Origin: Pseudomonas asiatica
GTDB taxonomy: Bacteria > Pseudomonadota > Gammaproteobacteria > Pseudomonadales > Pseudomonadaceae
Assembly (NCBI RefSeq): GCF_009932335.1
Contig: NZ_BLJF01000001.1
Location: 2,232,001 to 2,296,000 of the forward strand
Direction of reading: 5' to 3'
Length of the DNA: 64,000 bases
The notes beneath the pieces are model-generated. The model was not told where the DNA came from, made no database searches, and worked only from the letters and a program-made list of their open reading frames with translations. Shown here piece after piece: positions 17,713 through 26,254 of this stretch; position 1 is the stretch's first letter; every line of letters begins with the position of its first letter. The position numbers and the translations under genes were made by a program.

Positions 17713-19158
17713 ATGTACAAGCTCGCTCCGTTAAGTGCCGCTATCGTCCTGGCCCTCGCAGGTCAGGCCATGGCTGCTGACAGCACCTCGTCCCAGACCC
17801 AGGATGGCAAGGAAAACATCGCTGAAGTCAGCCAGTCCCTGGCGCCATTCGCTTCGGCTACCCAGACCCAGACCGGCAAGGGCAACAACCACCTGGCGGT
17901 GCAATCGGATAGCACCAGCGATATCCAGCAGAGCGCCAACGGCCAATACAACGCAGGCTACGCCGACCAGCTGTTCGAGAACGGCAGCCAGGTCACCCAG
18001 CACGCAAGCGGCAGCTACAACGATGCCTTCGCCAGCCAGTCACTGGGCTTGGACAACCAGTCGCTGCAAACCCAGCAAGGCGCGCAAAACGCCTCGACCG
18101 TATGGCAGGAAAGCCAGGAAGGCAGCAAGGCCACCTCCTGGCAATCCGGCCAGCGCAACGAAGCTTTCATCGAGCAGATCTTTGGTGGCAGCAACAACCG
18201 CAGCAGCATCAACCAGACCGGCCAGGAAAACTACGCCGCCGCCGAGCACCTGAGCCACGTCGATGGTGATATCCAGGTCTACCAGGATGGCACGGGCAAC
18301 TGGGCGTATGGCGACCAGCGCGACGGCACCGGCGGCACCATCGGCATTGGCCAGTACGGTGGCGGCAACTCGGTGGAAGTGTGGCAGGACAACCAGACCG
18401 CCAGCCAGGCATCAGTGACCCAGTCCGGCCAGATGAACGAAGGCTATATCGACCAGAGCTTCGGCATGAACAACAAGGTCAGCCTGTCGCAACAGGGCAC
18501 GGCCAACGCCAGCTGGTCGGACCAGTTCGAGACCAGCAACTCGACCACCACCATCACCCAGACTGGTAGCAACAACGTGCATTTCACCTACCAGAACGGT
18601 GAAAACCTCAACCTGACCATCAACACCAAGGGCACTGGCAACAGCGTCACCGCCAGCAACTGGAAAGGCGCCAAGATGGGCGGCCAGTTCGGTACCAACC
18701 AGACTGCCACCATCAACCAGAATGGCAATGGCAACGGCGTCAACCTGACCCAGAACGGTGACAACCAGCTGGCTACGCTGACCCAGAAAGGCACCGGCAA
18801 CCAAATGGAGACCAAGCAGGCCGACATGAACAACGAGCTGTACTTCGAACAGAACGGCACCGACAACATCCTGATCGCCGACCAGCGTGGCACCGACAAC
18901 TATGCCTACGGCAACAGCCAGGGCAACGGCAACGTCATCAACCTGGACCAGTCCGGCTACAGCAACCAGAGCTACACCAACCAGCTGTACGGTAGCGGCA
19001 ACGAAGCCAACATCAAGCAGGTTGACAGCTACAACATTGCCTACGTGACCCAGGGAGGCCAGGGCAACAAGGCGTATGTCGACCAGAGCGGTGTGACGCA
19101 GACCGCGACCATCAGCCAACTGGGCAGTGCGAACGTGGCCACTGTGACCCAGCAGTAG
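17713..19158 (+). CDS. csgA: CsgA-like major curlin subunit, unusually long
   Basis: This 481-residue secreted amyloid-type protein has a signal peptide (MYKLAPLSAAIVLALAGQAMA). The rest is almost entirely degenerate curlin repeats with Q-x-G-x2-N-x-A-x3-Q spacing, for example ATINQNGNGNGVNLTQNGDN and ATISQLGSANVATVTQQ. I count roughly 18-20 units, against five in the 151-residue E. coli CsgA. It is rich in Gln, Asn, Gly and Ser, and the mature part lacks Cys. GGAGG precedes the ATG. It ends the operon before a strong terminator. It should form extracellular fibres in the biofilm matrix. Confidence 0.88.
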   Translation: MYKLAPLSAAIVLALAGQAMAADSTSSQTQDGKENIAEVSQSLAPFASATQTQTGKGNNHLAVQSDSTSDIQQSANGQYNAGYADQLFENGSQVTQHASGSYNDAFASQSLGLDNQSLQTQQGAQNASTVWQESQEGSKATSWQSGQRNEAFIEQIFGGSNNRSSINQTGQENYAAAEHLSHVDGDIQVYQDGTGNWAYGDQRDGTGGTIGIGQYGGGNSVEVWQDNQTASQASVTQSGQMNEGYIDQSFGMNNKVSLSQQGTANASWSDQFETSNSTTTITQTGSNNVHFTYQNGENLNLTINTKGTGNSVTASNWKGAKMGGQFGTNQTATINQNGNGNGVNLTQNGDNQLATLTQKGTGNQMETKQADMNNELYFEQNGTDNILIADQRGTDNYAYGNSQGNGNVINLDQSGYSNQSYTNQLYGSGNEANIKQVDSYNIAYVTQGGQGNKAYVDQSGVTQTATISQLGSANVATVTQQ

Positions 19159-19171
19159 ATCGCTCCCCCTT

Positions 19172-19214
19172 GAACCGCGGTGCTCCTCTCCCTGGTGCCG
19201 CGGTTCCTTTTTAT
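19172..19214 (+). terminator. rho-independent terminator of the curlin operon
   Basis: A GAACCGCGG stem (19172-19180) pairs with CCGCGGTTC (19198-19206), followed by CTTTTTATT, 13 bases after the csgA-like stop. Confidence 0.85.
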
Positions 19215-19322
19215 TACTGTCAGAACTTCTTTTCTTGCCGGCCTGTTCCCGGGCATGTCCGCGAATAGGCCAAGCCTGCCAAGCGCATTACAATGGTCCA
19301 CACCCCAACCGATGCCTGCCCC

Positions 19323-19970
19323 ATGATCCAGTCCGACCTCGACCTGTTCGGCCCCCAGCCGCAACGCCTGGCCAGCCATACCGTGCTGCTGCCCGGCTTC
19401 GCCCTGGCCGAGATCGAGGCCCTGCTCGATGCCCTGCGCCCGGTGCTGCGTGCCGCGCCGTACCGGCACATGCACACCCCGGGCGGCCTGCGCATGGCGG
19501 TAGGGCTGACCAACTGCGGCACGCTGGGTTGGGTCAGTGACGAACACGGCTACCGCTACACCCCCTGCGACCCGCTCAGCGGCAAACCTTGGCCCGCCCT
19601 GCCCCCCGTGTTGCTCGAACTGGCCGCCCGCGCTGCGACCATGGCCGGGTTCGACGGTTTCGTGCCGGATGCCTGCCTGGTCAACCATTACCTGCCGGGC
19701 ACCCGCCTGAGCCTGCACCAGGACCGCGACGAGCAGGACTTCGGCCAGCCGATCGTGTCGGTGTCGCTGGGCTTGCCGGCGGTGTTCCTGTTCGGTGGCC
19801 TGCAGCGCACCGACAAGACCCAGCGCATCCCGCTGAGCCATGGCGATGTGCTGGTCTGGGGTGGCGAGGACCGGCTGCGCTTTCACGGCGTGCTCCCGAT
19901 CAAGCCCGGCGTGCATCCGCGCCTGGGTGAACGGCGGATCAACCTGACCTTGCGCAAGGCCGGTGGCTGA
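19323..19970 (+). CDS. alkB: AlkB, alpha-ketoglutarate/Fe(II) DNA-alkylation repair dioxygenase
   Basis: This 215-residue enzyme directly reverses 1-methyladenine and 3-methylcytosine lesions. The Fe ligands are His132 and Asp134 (LHQDRDE) and His188 (RFHGV). The 2-oxoglutarate-binding arginines Arg205 and Arg211 are in RRINLTLRK. These fall one residue from the E. coli AlkB numbering, and the length matches (216). The ATG at 19323 was chosen by length; it has no clear Shine-Dalgarno, and an in-frame ATG at 19293 is possible. An alkA-type glycosylase gene lies about 1.6 kb downstream on the other strand. Confidence 0.93.
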   Translation: MIQSDLDLFGPQPQRLASHTVLLPGFALAEIEALLDALRPVLRAAPYRHMHTPGGLRMAVGLTNCGTLGWVSDEHGYRYTPCDPLSGKPWPALPPVLLELAARAATMAGFDGFVPDACLVNHYLPGTRLSLHQDRDEQDFGQPIVSVSLGLPAVFLFGGLQRTDKTQRIPLSHGDVLVWGGEDRLRFHGVLPIKPGVHPRLGERRINLTLRKAGG

Positions 19971-20137
19971 AGCGGCCAACGGCCCGTAACCGGCGCAAAC
20001 AGGATAAACGCGCATGAAACAGGTTGAACATCTTGGCCTGGCAAGCTTCAAACGATATGCCATGCCCTGTTCAGCCTGGAGCCCGCCATGCCCTACCAGC
20101 CCTGTTCCCCGCCCTCTCAAAGCGGAGCCGCGCGCCC

Positions 20138-20425
20138 ATGAAAATGCCCTGCCGCGCGCCCAATGCCTCACTACAGCTCGATTACGTACGCGACACCCTG
20201 TTCGGCCCGGTGGCGCAAAGCGTGGAGTGCCAGTGCCAACTCGCCGCCCTCGACCTGCAAGGCCGCCCCGGCCTGCGCCTGCACATCTGCCCGCCCCTGC
20301 CCGACAAGGTCGACCGCGCCCACAGCGTGGCCTTCGTCTGGGACGGGCGCAGTTACCACGGAGTGGTCCGCGACCAGGGCAAGTGCGGTGATGGCGGCCT
20401 GAACCTGCTGCTGGAGCTGCTGTAA
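20138..20425 (+). CDS. small conserved-looking hypothetical protein
   Basis: This is a 95-residue soluble protein with no recognised domain. It contains four Cys (CRAP, CQCQ, CGDGG), FAVWDGRSYHGVV-like hydrophobic strands (seen as FVWDGRSYHGVVRDQ) and a C-terminal LNLLLELL helix. Codon usage is that of the neighbours. The ATG at 20138 has a GGAG about 11 bases upstream; ATG 20144 is an alternative. The frame is open upstream to 20024 but that part has no ribosome-binding site and looks non-coding. The function is unknown. Confidence 0.55.
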   Translation: MKMPCRAPNASLQLDYVRDTLFGPVAQSVECQCQLAALDLQGRPGLRLHICPPLPDKVDRAHSVAFVWDGRSYHGVVRDQGKCGDGGLNLLLELL

Positions 20426-20521
20426 GACGATCAACGGCGATCAACCCGGCTGAACCCACCGGGCGCGTCACGTCTCCATAGCAAAAGGGCCCATGCCTGC
20501 CGAAGAACGCGGAGAACGTCA

Positions 20522-21136
20522 ATGAACAGTCCGTTGCTCAAGCTCTTCACTCACCCCGCCGACGCCTGGCTGGAAATCCGCCGGGCCGAGGAAGACCACC
20601 CGCAGCAATATCTGCCGCGCCTGTTGGCCCTGGCACTGATCCCCGCTGTGTGCCTGTTCGTCGGCACGACCACCTTCGGCTGGAGCCTGGCGGCCGAGGA
20701 ACGGGTGCGCCTGAGCATGACCAGCGCCGCCCAACTGGCGGGCTTGCTCTACGCCACTACGGTCGTCGGAGTAATGTTGATGGGCACGATGATCCGCTGG
20801 ATGTCGCGCGGTTTCGATGCACAGCCCAGCCTCAACCAGTGCATCGGCTTTGCCGCCTACTGCGCAACACCATGGTTCTTTGCCGGGGTGGTCGGCCTGC
20901 TACCGATCCGCTGGCTGGCGCTGGCGGCACTGCTGGCTGCCTCGGCGTATGCCAGCGTGTTGCTGTATGGCGGATTGCAGACCTTCCTGCGGCTGAAGAA
21001 GGAACAGGCCATGCTGTTCGCGACCTGCGTGTGGGGGGTGGGGTTACTGCTGCTGGTCACCATCCTGGTGGCGATGATCCTGTTCTGGTTCAACGGCCTG
21101 ATGCCGGAATATGTGCGCCCGGCCAGCGTGGGCTGA
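20522..21136 (+). CDS. Yip1-family inner-membrane protein
   Basis: This 204-residue protein has four to five hydrophobic segments starting after a soluble N-terminal stretch (MNSPLLKLFTHPADAWLEIRRAE). That beginning and the later CIGFAAYCATPWFFAGVVGLLPIRW segment are typical of bacterial YIP1/YckC-like proteins in Pseudomonas. The role of the family in bacteria is unknown. GGAGA precedes the ATG by 7 bases. It converges with the DUF1652 gene. Confidence 0.75.
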   Translation: MNSPLLKLFTHPADAWLEIRRAEEDHPQQYLPRLLALALIPAVCLFVGTTTFGWSLAAEERVRLSMTSAAQLAGLLYATTVVGVMLMGTMIRWMSRGFDAQPSLNQCIGFAAYCATPWFFAGVVGLLPIRWLALAALLAASAYASVLLYGGLQTFLRLKKEQAMLFATCVWGVGLLLLVTILVAMILFWFNGLMPEYVRPASVG

Positions 21137-21155
21137 CCGGGGCGCGGCAGGCGCC

Positions 21156-21395
21156 TCAGGCAATCGCCTTGAGTGTCGCCGGGTGGCTGGCACGCAGCGC
21201 GTGCAGCTGCCCCACCAGGTTGACCAGGTCACGGCAACTGTTGAGGCTTTGCAGGGGGACCCCGCTCAGGGTCACGCCCTCGTCAAGGCTCTGGCCCTGA
21301 CCCAGGCGTATGGTCAGGTTGGCGCCATCCGTGCAGCTGACTTCGCAACGGTCGGGCAGGCAGGCCTGCTCGATCATCTGCCGCATTTCTAGCAT
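21156..21395 (-). CDS. DUF1652 family protein
   Basis: This 79-residue soluble protein begins MLEMRQMIEQACLPDRCEVSC. It carries the pattern of the Pseudomonas DUF1652 family: a short N-terminal helix, a Cys pair, then beta strands (LTIRLGQG) and a SLNSCRDLVNLVGQL helix. AGGAG lies 7 bases before the ATG at 21395. An ATG at 21416 with a GAGAGGG site would add seven residues. The function is unknown. It is separately transcribed, convergent with the Yip1 gene. Confidence 0.72.
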   Translation of the reverse strand: MLEMRQMIEQACLPDRCEVSCTDGANLTIRLGQGQSLDEGVTLSGVPLQSLNSCRDLVNLVGQLHALRASHPATLKAIA

Positions 21396-21600
21396 CGAAA
21401 CTCCTATCAACGACATGGTACGACCCTCTCTTTGGGATGGCCTGTTGTGTGAGTACGCCTTTGTCGGGCGAGGTGCCAATTGATATTGCGCATGCCGGGG
21501 CAGGCGCTCATGCGCCTGGGCAATGATCATGCAGGGAATCCTCTAGCACCTTAGTGGAAGATTGCCTGCGCGGGCTGGGCGTTCGAACGCAATGGCAGAC

Positions 21601-22530
21601 TTAGCGACGAGCGGTCCCGGCAGGCCCCAGCGATGCCCAAAGATGCTGTGCCGCATAGGCTCGCCACGGTCGCCACGCCAGGGCTCGTTGCGCAAGTTGG
21701 GCATCCTCGCCTTCGAGCAGGCGCAACGCCTTGATCAGCGCCACATCGCCCAGCGGCAAGGCATCGGCCGCGCCGACCTGGCGCAATGCCAGGTAGTGCG
21801 CACTCCAGGGGCCGATACCCTTGAGCTGGCACAGGTTGCGCAGCAGTTCATCCAGCACCTGCCCGCGGCGCAGCAACCTGGGCTCGGCGAGCAATGCATT
21901 GGCCAGCGTGCCCAGGGTGGCGGCGCGCGCTCGCGGCATGCCCATGCCATCGAATTTCGCAGCTGCCAATACCGGCAACGCCGGGAATACGTGGCTCAGG
22001 CCGGGTGCGGGCCAGCGCAAGGGCACGCCGTGGCGTTGCACCAGGCGGCCGGCCAAAGTCATGGCCCCGGCCACACTGACTTGCTGGCCCAGCACAGTGC
22101 GCATTGCCTGTTCGCAGGCGTCCCAGCCTTGTGGCACCCGCAAGCCTGGACGCTCCCGTAGCAGGCGCGCCATCAGTGGATCGCGGGACAGTTCGGCATT
22201 GATGCGCACGGGATCGGCGTCGAGGTCGAAAAATCGCCTCAGTCTGGCGGTCAGGCCGGGTAGCGCGTGGGCCGGGACGCCTTCAAGGCGGACCCGCAGG
22301 TACTGGCTGCCCGAAGGTGTGGCGTGCAAGACGGCGTGTCGGCCGGCAATTACCAGGGTGCGGCGGTAGGTGCCGTCGAGGCAGGTCTCGATGCCGGGGA
22401 TGCAGCGGGCAGCGAGGAAGGCCAGGGTCGAGGGCCAGTGGTAAGGAGCACGGTAGCGCAGCCACAAGGTGTGGTGGCCGGGGGTGGGCAATGATCGGCG
22501 TACGGCGTGCAGGGGGGTGAGCTTTGGCAT
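21601..22530 (-). CDS. alkA: AlkA-type DNA-3-methyladenine glycosylase II
   Basis: This 309-residue base-excision enzyme of the HhH-GPD superfamily has an N-terminal AlkA-type domain (about 1-115). The glycosylase domain then has QVSVAGAMTLAGRLV, the helix-hairpin-helix LKGIGPWSAHYLALR (about 236-251) and the catalytic aspartate at about Asp262 (LGDVAL). It releases alkylated purines from DNA. AlkB is nearby at 19323, but I saw no Ada gene or Ada box. A REP pair separates it from the pirin gene upstream. Confidence 0.9.
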   Translation of the reverse strand: MPKLTPLHAVRRSLPTPGHHTLWLRYRAPYHWPSTLAFLAARCIPGIETCLDGTYRRTLVIAGRHAVLHATPSGSQYLRVRLEGVPAHALPGLTARLRRFFDLDADPVRINAELSRDPLMARLLRERPGLRVPQGWDACEQAMRTVLGQQVSVAGAMTLAGRLVQRHGVPLRWPAPGLSHVFPALPVLAAAKFDGMGMPRARAATLGTLANALLAEPRLLRRGQVLDELLRNLCQLKGIGPWSAHYLALRQVGAADALPLGDVALIKALRLLEGEDAQLAQRALAWRPWRAYAAQHLWASLGPAGTARR

Positions 22531-22563
22531 GGCTGCATCATGCCAGCAAAAGTAAAACCTGTA

Positions 22564-22661
22564 CCGGCCCTATCGCCGGCAAGCCAGCTCCCACAGGTAC
22601 AGCGTTGCTCTCGAGATTGTCGCTGTACCTGTGGGAGCTGGCTTGCCGGCGATAGGGCCGG
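22564..22661. repeat. REP inverted pair
   Basis: The arms 22564-22604 and 22621-22661 are perfect or near-perfect reverse complements (CCGGCCCTATCGCCGGCAAG core) around 16 bases. They lie between the alkA start and the pirin gene end. Confidence 0.88.
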
Positions 22662-22684
22662 ACAAGCCATTCAATCAACCAGGA

Positions 22685-23572
22685 TCAATGCGCCGCACCG
22701 TCCCGTGCATCCTGCATCTGCCCGAACCGCCCGGCATGGAAGTCGTCGAACGACTCGGCAATTTCCGCCTGGCTGTTCATCACGAACGGGCCATAGCCCA
22801 CGATCGGCTCATCGATCGGTTCACCGCTTAGCAGCAGCAAGCTGGCACCTTCCAGCGCTTCGATAGCGACATCCTCGCCGCCCCGGTCAAACAGCACCAG
22901 GCTGGATGGGCCGGCTTCTCGCTCGCCGTTAATCCGCACGTTGCCGCGCAACACCACCAGCGCCGCATTGCGCCCAGCGGCGACCGGCAGTTGCAAGGCT
23001 GCACCGGCATTCAGGCGCAGGTCCCAGACATCCATCGCAGTAAAGGTCCGCGCCGGCCCCGAATGCCCACGATAGTCACCGGCAATCACTCGCAGGCTGC
23101 CGCCCTCGCCGTCCAGCGTCACCACCGGGATGTCCTTGGCCAGCAGCGTCTGGTAGCCGGCCGCTGCGCGCTTGTCCCGCGCCGGCAGGTTGACCCACAG
23201 CTGTACCATCTCCAGCGTACCGCCAGAACGGGCGAAACCTGGGGAATGGAACTCTTCGTGGATGATGCCATTGGCAGCAGTCATCCACTGCACGTCGCCA
23301 GGGCCGATCAAGCCGCCAGCGCCGGTGGAGTCACGGTGTTCCAGTTCGCCCTGGTAGACGATGGTCACGGTCTCGAAGCCGCGGTGCGGGTGCTGGCCAA
23401 CGCCACGCCGCGCACTGGTCGGGGTGAAGTCATGAGGGCCGGCATAGTCCAGCAGCAGGAACGGGCTGATCTTGCTGGCCAGGTTGTCGTAGGTGAACAG
23501 GCTGCGCACCGGGAAACCATCACCTACCCAGTGGGCGTGGGGGCTGCGGTGAATACCCAGAATCGTTTTCAT
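22685..23572 (-). CDS. pirin family protein
   Basis: This 295-residue bicupin has the pirin signature: HPHRGFETVTIVYQGELEHRDS supplies the metal-binding His-x-His, followed by a Glu/His set in GDVQWMTAANGIIHEE. A C-terminal cupin contains GRNAALVVLRGNV and the typical LLLLSGEPIDEPIVGYGPFVMN ending. Bacterial pirins include quercetin 2,3-dioxygenases and redox-linked regulators; the substrate is unknown. GAGGAGCC precedes the ATG. The gene is monocistronic on the minus strand. Confidence 0.9.
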   Translation of the reverse strand: MKTILGIHRSPHAHWVGDGFPVRSLFTYDNLASKISPFLLLDYAGPHDFTPTSARRGVGQHPHRGFETVTIVYQGELEHRDSTGAGGLIGPGDVQWMTAANGIIHEEFHSPGFARSGGTLEMVQLWVNLPARDKRAAAGYQTLLAKDIPVVTLDGEGGSLRVIAGDYRGHSGPARTFTAMDVWDLRLNAGAALQLPVAAGRNAALVVLRGNVRINGEREAGPSSLVLFDRGGEDVAIEALEGASLLLLSGEPIDEPIVGYGPFVMNSQAEIAESFDDFHAGRFGQMQDARDGAAH

Positions 23573-23692
23573 GAGAAGGCTCCTCTCTTGGTTGAGATAA
23601 CCTTACCAGTGAGACCAATCAGGCAATAGCCGGCTAAAATGGCATGCATCGTCTCATTTAAAGGACAATCCACAGCCAGCTGCCTGAAAAAA

Positions 23693-24577
23693 CTATCCCG
23701 CCGGTCCCTGCAGCAGGAAGGCCTGCACTTCTTCGGCACACGCCTCAGGATGCTCCTGCATGAAGCAGTGCCCACCTGCAACCTGCCTGCCGCTGACCTT
23801 AGGGTTGAGCGCCACCAGGCGATTTACCGAATGCGGTACGAAGGGGTAGGTGTGCTCGCCGTACAGCACCCGCGTGGGCGTACGGATTGCCGCCAGGCTC
23901 GCCCACATGCGCTTGGGGAACGAACTGAATATTTCCACTTCGCGGCTGGGCCGGCACTTGAGCACCACCGCTTCGCCACAGTCGCCAATGGCATGCTCCA
24001 CGTAGGCCCGCAGCGCCGCATCGGTCCACCCCTTGAAGATACCCCGCCCATGCAGCGAAGCCAGGGCTGCCTCGCGGTCGGGCCAATGGCTGCGACGGCT
24101 GGCAGCCTTGCGCGCCAGGGCATGGCGCTGGTGCAAGCCGACCAGGGCTGCCATCCCCATCACACCCAGCATGCGCCGGCTGAACAGTACCGGGTCGAGC
24201 AGCACGGCACGCGTGAACAGTTGCGGTTCACTGGCCAGGATCAGGCCGGTGAGCACGCCACCGAAACTGTGCCCGACGGCAAAGCGCGGTACGTCACCAT
24301 ACTCGCCTCGCCCGGCTGCAAAAGCCTCCACCGCCAGCGCAGCGGTCCGGTTCCAGCCACGGAACACCCCGCCATGGTCGCTGTCACCATGGCCCTGCAC
24401 ATCGCTGAGCCACAGGTCGAAATGTTCGCCCAGGCGCATCAGCAATGGCTGGTAGGCCAGGCAACAGAAGCCGTTGCCGTGCAGAAAATGCAGTAACGGC
24501 TTGCCACTGGCCGGGGTTCGCCAGCCCCGCAGGGTGAAGCCTTCGGCGCATTCGTGAGACCAGGGGATCAACTGCAT
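23693..24577 (-). CDS. alpha/beta-hydrolase
   Basis: This 294-residue serine hydrolase has an oxyanion-side motif LHFLHGNGFCCLAY, the nucleophile elbow GHSFGG (about residues 102-107), an acid strand region RVLYGEHTYPF and a late catalytic His in VAGGHCFMQEHPE. The set is complete for an active hydrolase or esterase. The substrate cannot be told from the sequence. A LysE-type exporter gene lies upstream on the same strand after a 21-base gap, so the two may be co-transcribed. Confidence 0.85.
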   Translation of the reverse strand: MQLIPWSHECAEGFTLRGWRTPASGKPLLHFLHGNGFCCLAYQPLLMRLGEHFDLWLSDVQGHGDSDHGGVFRGWNRTAALAVEAFAAGRGEYGDVPRFAVGHSFGGVLTGLILASEPQLFTRAVLLDPVLFSRRMLGVMGMAALVGLHQRHALARKAASRRSHWPDREAALASLHGRGIFKGWTDAALRAYVEHAIGDCGEAVVLKCRPSREVEIFSSFPKRMWASLAAIRTPTRVLYGEHTYPFVPHSVNRLVALNPKVSGRQVAGGHCFMQEHPEACAEEVQAFLLQGPAG

Positions 24578-24598
24578 CGGCTTACCGTACTCGCGGGG

Positions 24599-25219
24599 TC
24601 AGGAAAACGCTGATTCTACAAACAGCAGCGGGTACAGTGAAATCACCAGCAACAAGGCCATCAGGACATTGAACAGCATCAGCCAGCGCGGGTTCTGCAA
24701 CAAGTTGCGCAGGGCGCTGCCGAACATCACCCACACCCCGACGCTCGGCAGGTTGACCAGGGCGAACAAGGCAGCAATGACAATGACGTTGGTCACATAG
24801 CCCTGCGCCGGCGTGTAGGTGGTGATTGCCCCGACTGCCATCACCCAGGCCTTGGGGTTGACCCACTGGAATGCCGCCGCTCCCCAGAAGCCCAGCGGTT
24901 TGCGGGCACTGGACGAAGCTGTGCCGACCGGCCCGGAGGTGGCGATCTTCCAGGCCAGGTACAGCAGGTAGGCGGCACCGGTGTAACGCAATACCGTATA
25001 CAGCGCCGGCCAGGCCTTGAACACCTCGCCCAGGCCCAGGCCGACAGCCAGCACCATCACCATGAAACCGACACTGATGCCCAGGGCGTGCGGGATCGAG
25101 CGACGCACACCGAAATTCACCCCGGAGGCAAGCAGCATGGTGTTGTTGGGGCCGGGAGTGATGGAAGACACGAAGGCGAACAGCACGAAGGCGGTCAGCA
25201 GGTCGGCAGAGGCAAGCAT
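24599..25219 (-). CDS. LysE/RhtB family amino-acid exporter
   Basis: This 206-residue inner-membrane exporter has about six hydrophobic segments. The family signature is near the N-terminus (SSITPGPNNTMLLASGVNFG), followed by PHALGISVGF and QWVNPKAWVMAVGA. The ATG at 25219 was chosen; a TTG three codons upstream (25228) is possible. The substrate is probably an amino acid but is not determinable here. It is followed 21 bases later by the hydrolase gene. Confidence 0.88.
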   Translation of the reverse strand: MLASADLLTAFVLFAFVSSITPGPNNTMLLASGVNFGVRRSIPHALGISVGFMVMVLAVGLGLGEVFKAWPALYTVLRYTGAAYLLYLAWKIATSGPVGTASSSARKPLGFWGAAAFQWVNPKAWVMAVGAITTYTPAQGYVTNVIVIAALFALVNLPSVGVWVMFGSALRNLLQNPRWLMLFNVLMALLLVISLYPLLFVESAFS

Positions 25220-25352
25220 GGCAGGCAATCCACTTTTTTTATGGGTGCTGTCACACTAACGGAGTCGCCCTCCTCTGCGACCGGTACAGTTTAACGAAAT
25301 TGTGTAGATACACATCGCTGTACCGCTACCATCAGATCAAGGAAGCCGTCCC

Positions 25353-25832
25353 ATGAGCCTCACCATCCGTCCTGCCGTTCGCGCCGACGCCGAGCAGATA
25401 CTTGCCTTCATCACCGAGCTGGCAGAGTACGAACGCGCCCGCCACGAGGTGATCGCGAGCGTTGCCGATATCGAGCACAGCCTTTTTGGCGAGGGCAGCA
25501 CCGTGCATAGCCTGATGTGCGAGCGCGATGGCCGGGCAATCGGCTTTGCCGTGTATTTCTATAGCTACTCGACCTGGCTCGGGCGCAACGGCATCTACCT
25601 GGAAGACCTGTACATAACGCCCGAGCAGCGCGGCGACGGTGCCGGGCGGCAATTGCTGCGGCACATCGCCCGCGAGGCGGTGGCGAAGAATTGCGGACGG
25701 CTTGAATGGAGCGTTCTGGACTGGAACAAGCCGGCTATCGGCTTCTATCAGAAGCTGGGGGCCGAAGCGCAGGATGAGTGGGTGCGCTACCGGCTGGATG
25801 GCGAGAAGCTGGCGGCGTTTGCCCGGGGCTGA
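25353..25832 (+). CDS. GNAT family N-acetyltransferase, diamine acetyltransferase-like
   Basis: This 159-residue GNAT enzyme has the acetyl-CoA pyrophosphate-binding motif A in RGDGAGRQLLRHIAREA and the preceding beta strand IYLEDLYITPEQ. The layout, including WSVLDWNKPAIGFYQKLGA, matches the spermidine/spermine (diamine) acetyltransferase-like group. AAGGAAG precedes the ATG. It is divergent from the LysE exporter. Confidence 0.88.
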   Translation: MSLTIRPAVRADAEQILAFITELAEYERARHEVIASVADIEHSLFGEGSTVHSLMCERDGRAIGFAVYFYSYSTWLGRNGIYLEDLYITPEQRGDGAGRQLLRHIAREAVAKNCGRLEWSVLDWNKPAIGFYQKLGAEAQDEWVRYRLDGEKLAAFARG

Positions 25833-25918
25833 CCGGGTGGATGCTCACGGCATAGACCACTACAGGCCGAACCGGCTTACATGAGGGCTTGAGTGCGCAT
25901 GCCTTGAGCTTTTCAGCG

Positions 25919-26183
25919 CCTGGGAGATCGAGCGCCGCCCGCGCGGCGCTTCGCGGCACAAGGCCGCTCCTACATCTGTTTCGGGCCAGTTACTCCTGTG
26001 AGTTCACCTCTGTCCGTCTTGTTTGTTCCATTCGATATCGAGGGGCGCACGACTGCTCCTCATCAATCTTCAGCCAAGCACCAAGGCTGCAACCCACCTG
26101 GCACAGGAGTAATTGGCCGGAAACAGATGTAGGAGCGGCCTTGTGCCGCGAAGCGCCGCGCGGGCGGCGCTCGATCTCCCAGG
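25919..26183. repeat. long inverted-repeat element (82-bp arms)
   Basis: Arms 25919-26000 and 26102-26183 are reverse complements with few mismatches, flanking a 101-base unrelated centre. The arm contains ATCGAGCGCCGCCCGCG, a REP-like CACAAGGCCGCTCCTACA and ATCTGTTTCGGGCC. The same arm type occurs at 34414-34593, and a partial arm at 51994-52030. It encodes no protein. Confidence 0.85.
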
Positions 26184-26254
26184 CACTGCAAAACCAAAGC
26201 CCTATCATCAGGGCAATTGACGCCAGCCCCGCCCCATGGTCTCCTTATGCCTCG

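Noticed and set aside
15762..17720. A 652-codon minus-strand frame opposite the secreted proteins and csgB
   Set aside because: The plus strand carries signal peptides, curlin repeats and ribosome-binding sites. The minus frame is a repetitive shadow.
17713..19158. Repetitive region resembling an RTX or ice-binding repeat protein
   Set aside because: The spacing of Q, G, N and Q residues fits curlin repeats and the csgB-like neighbour; no GGxGxD nonapeptides are present.
22564..22661. Possible CRISPR-like or tRNA-like hairpin array
   Set aside because: It is a standard REP inverted pair; there are no regularly spaced direct repeats or spacers, and no tRNA cloverleaf.
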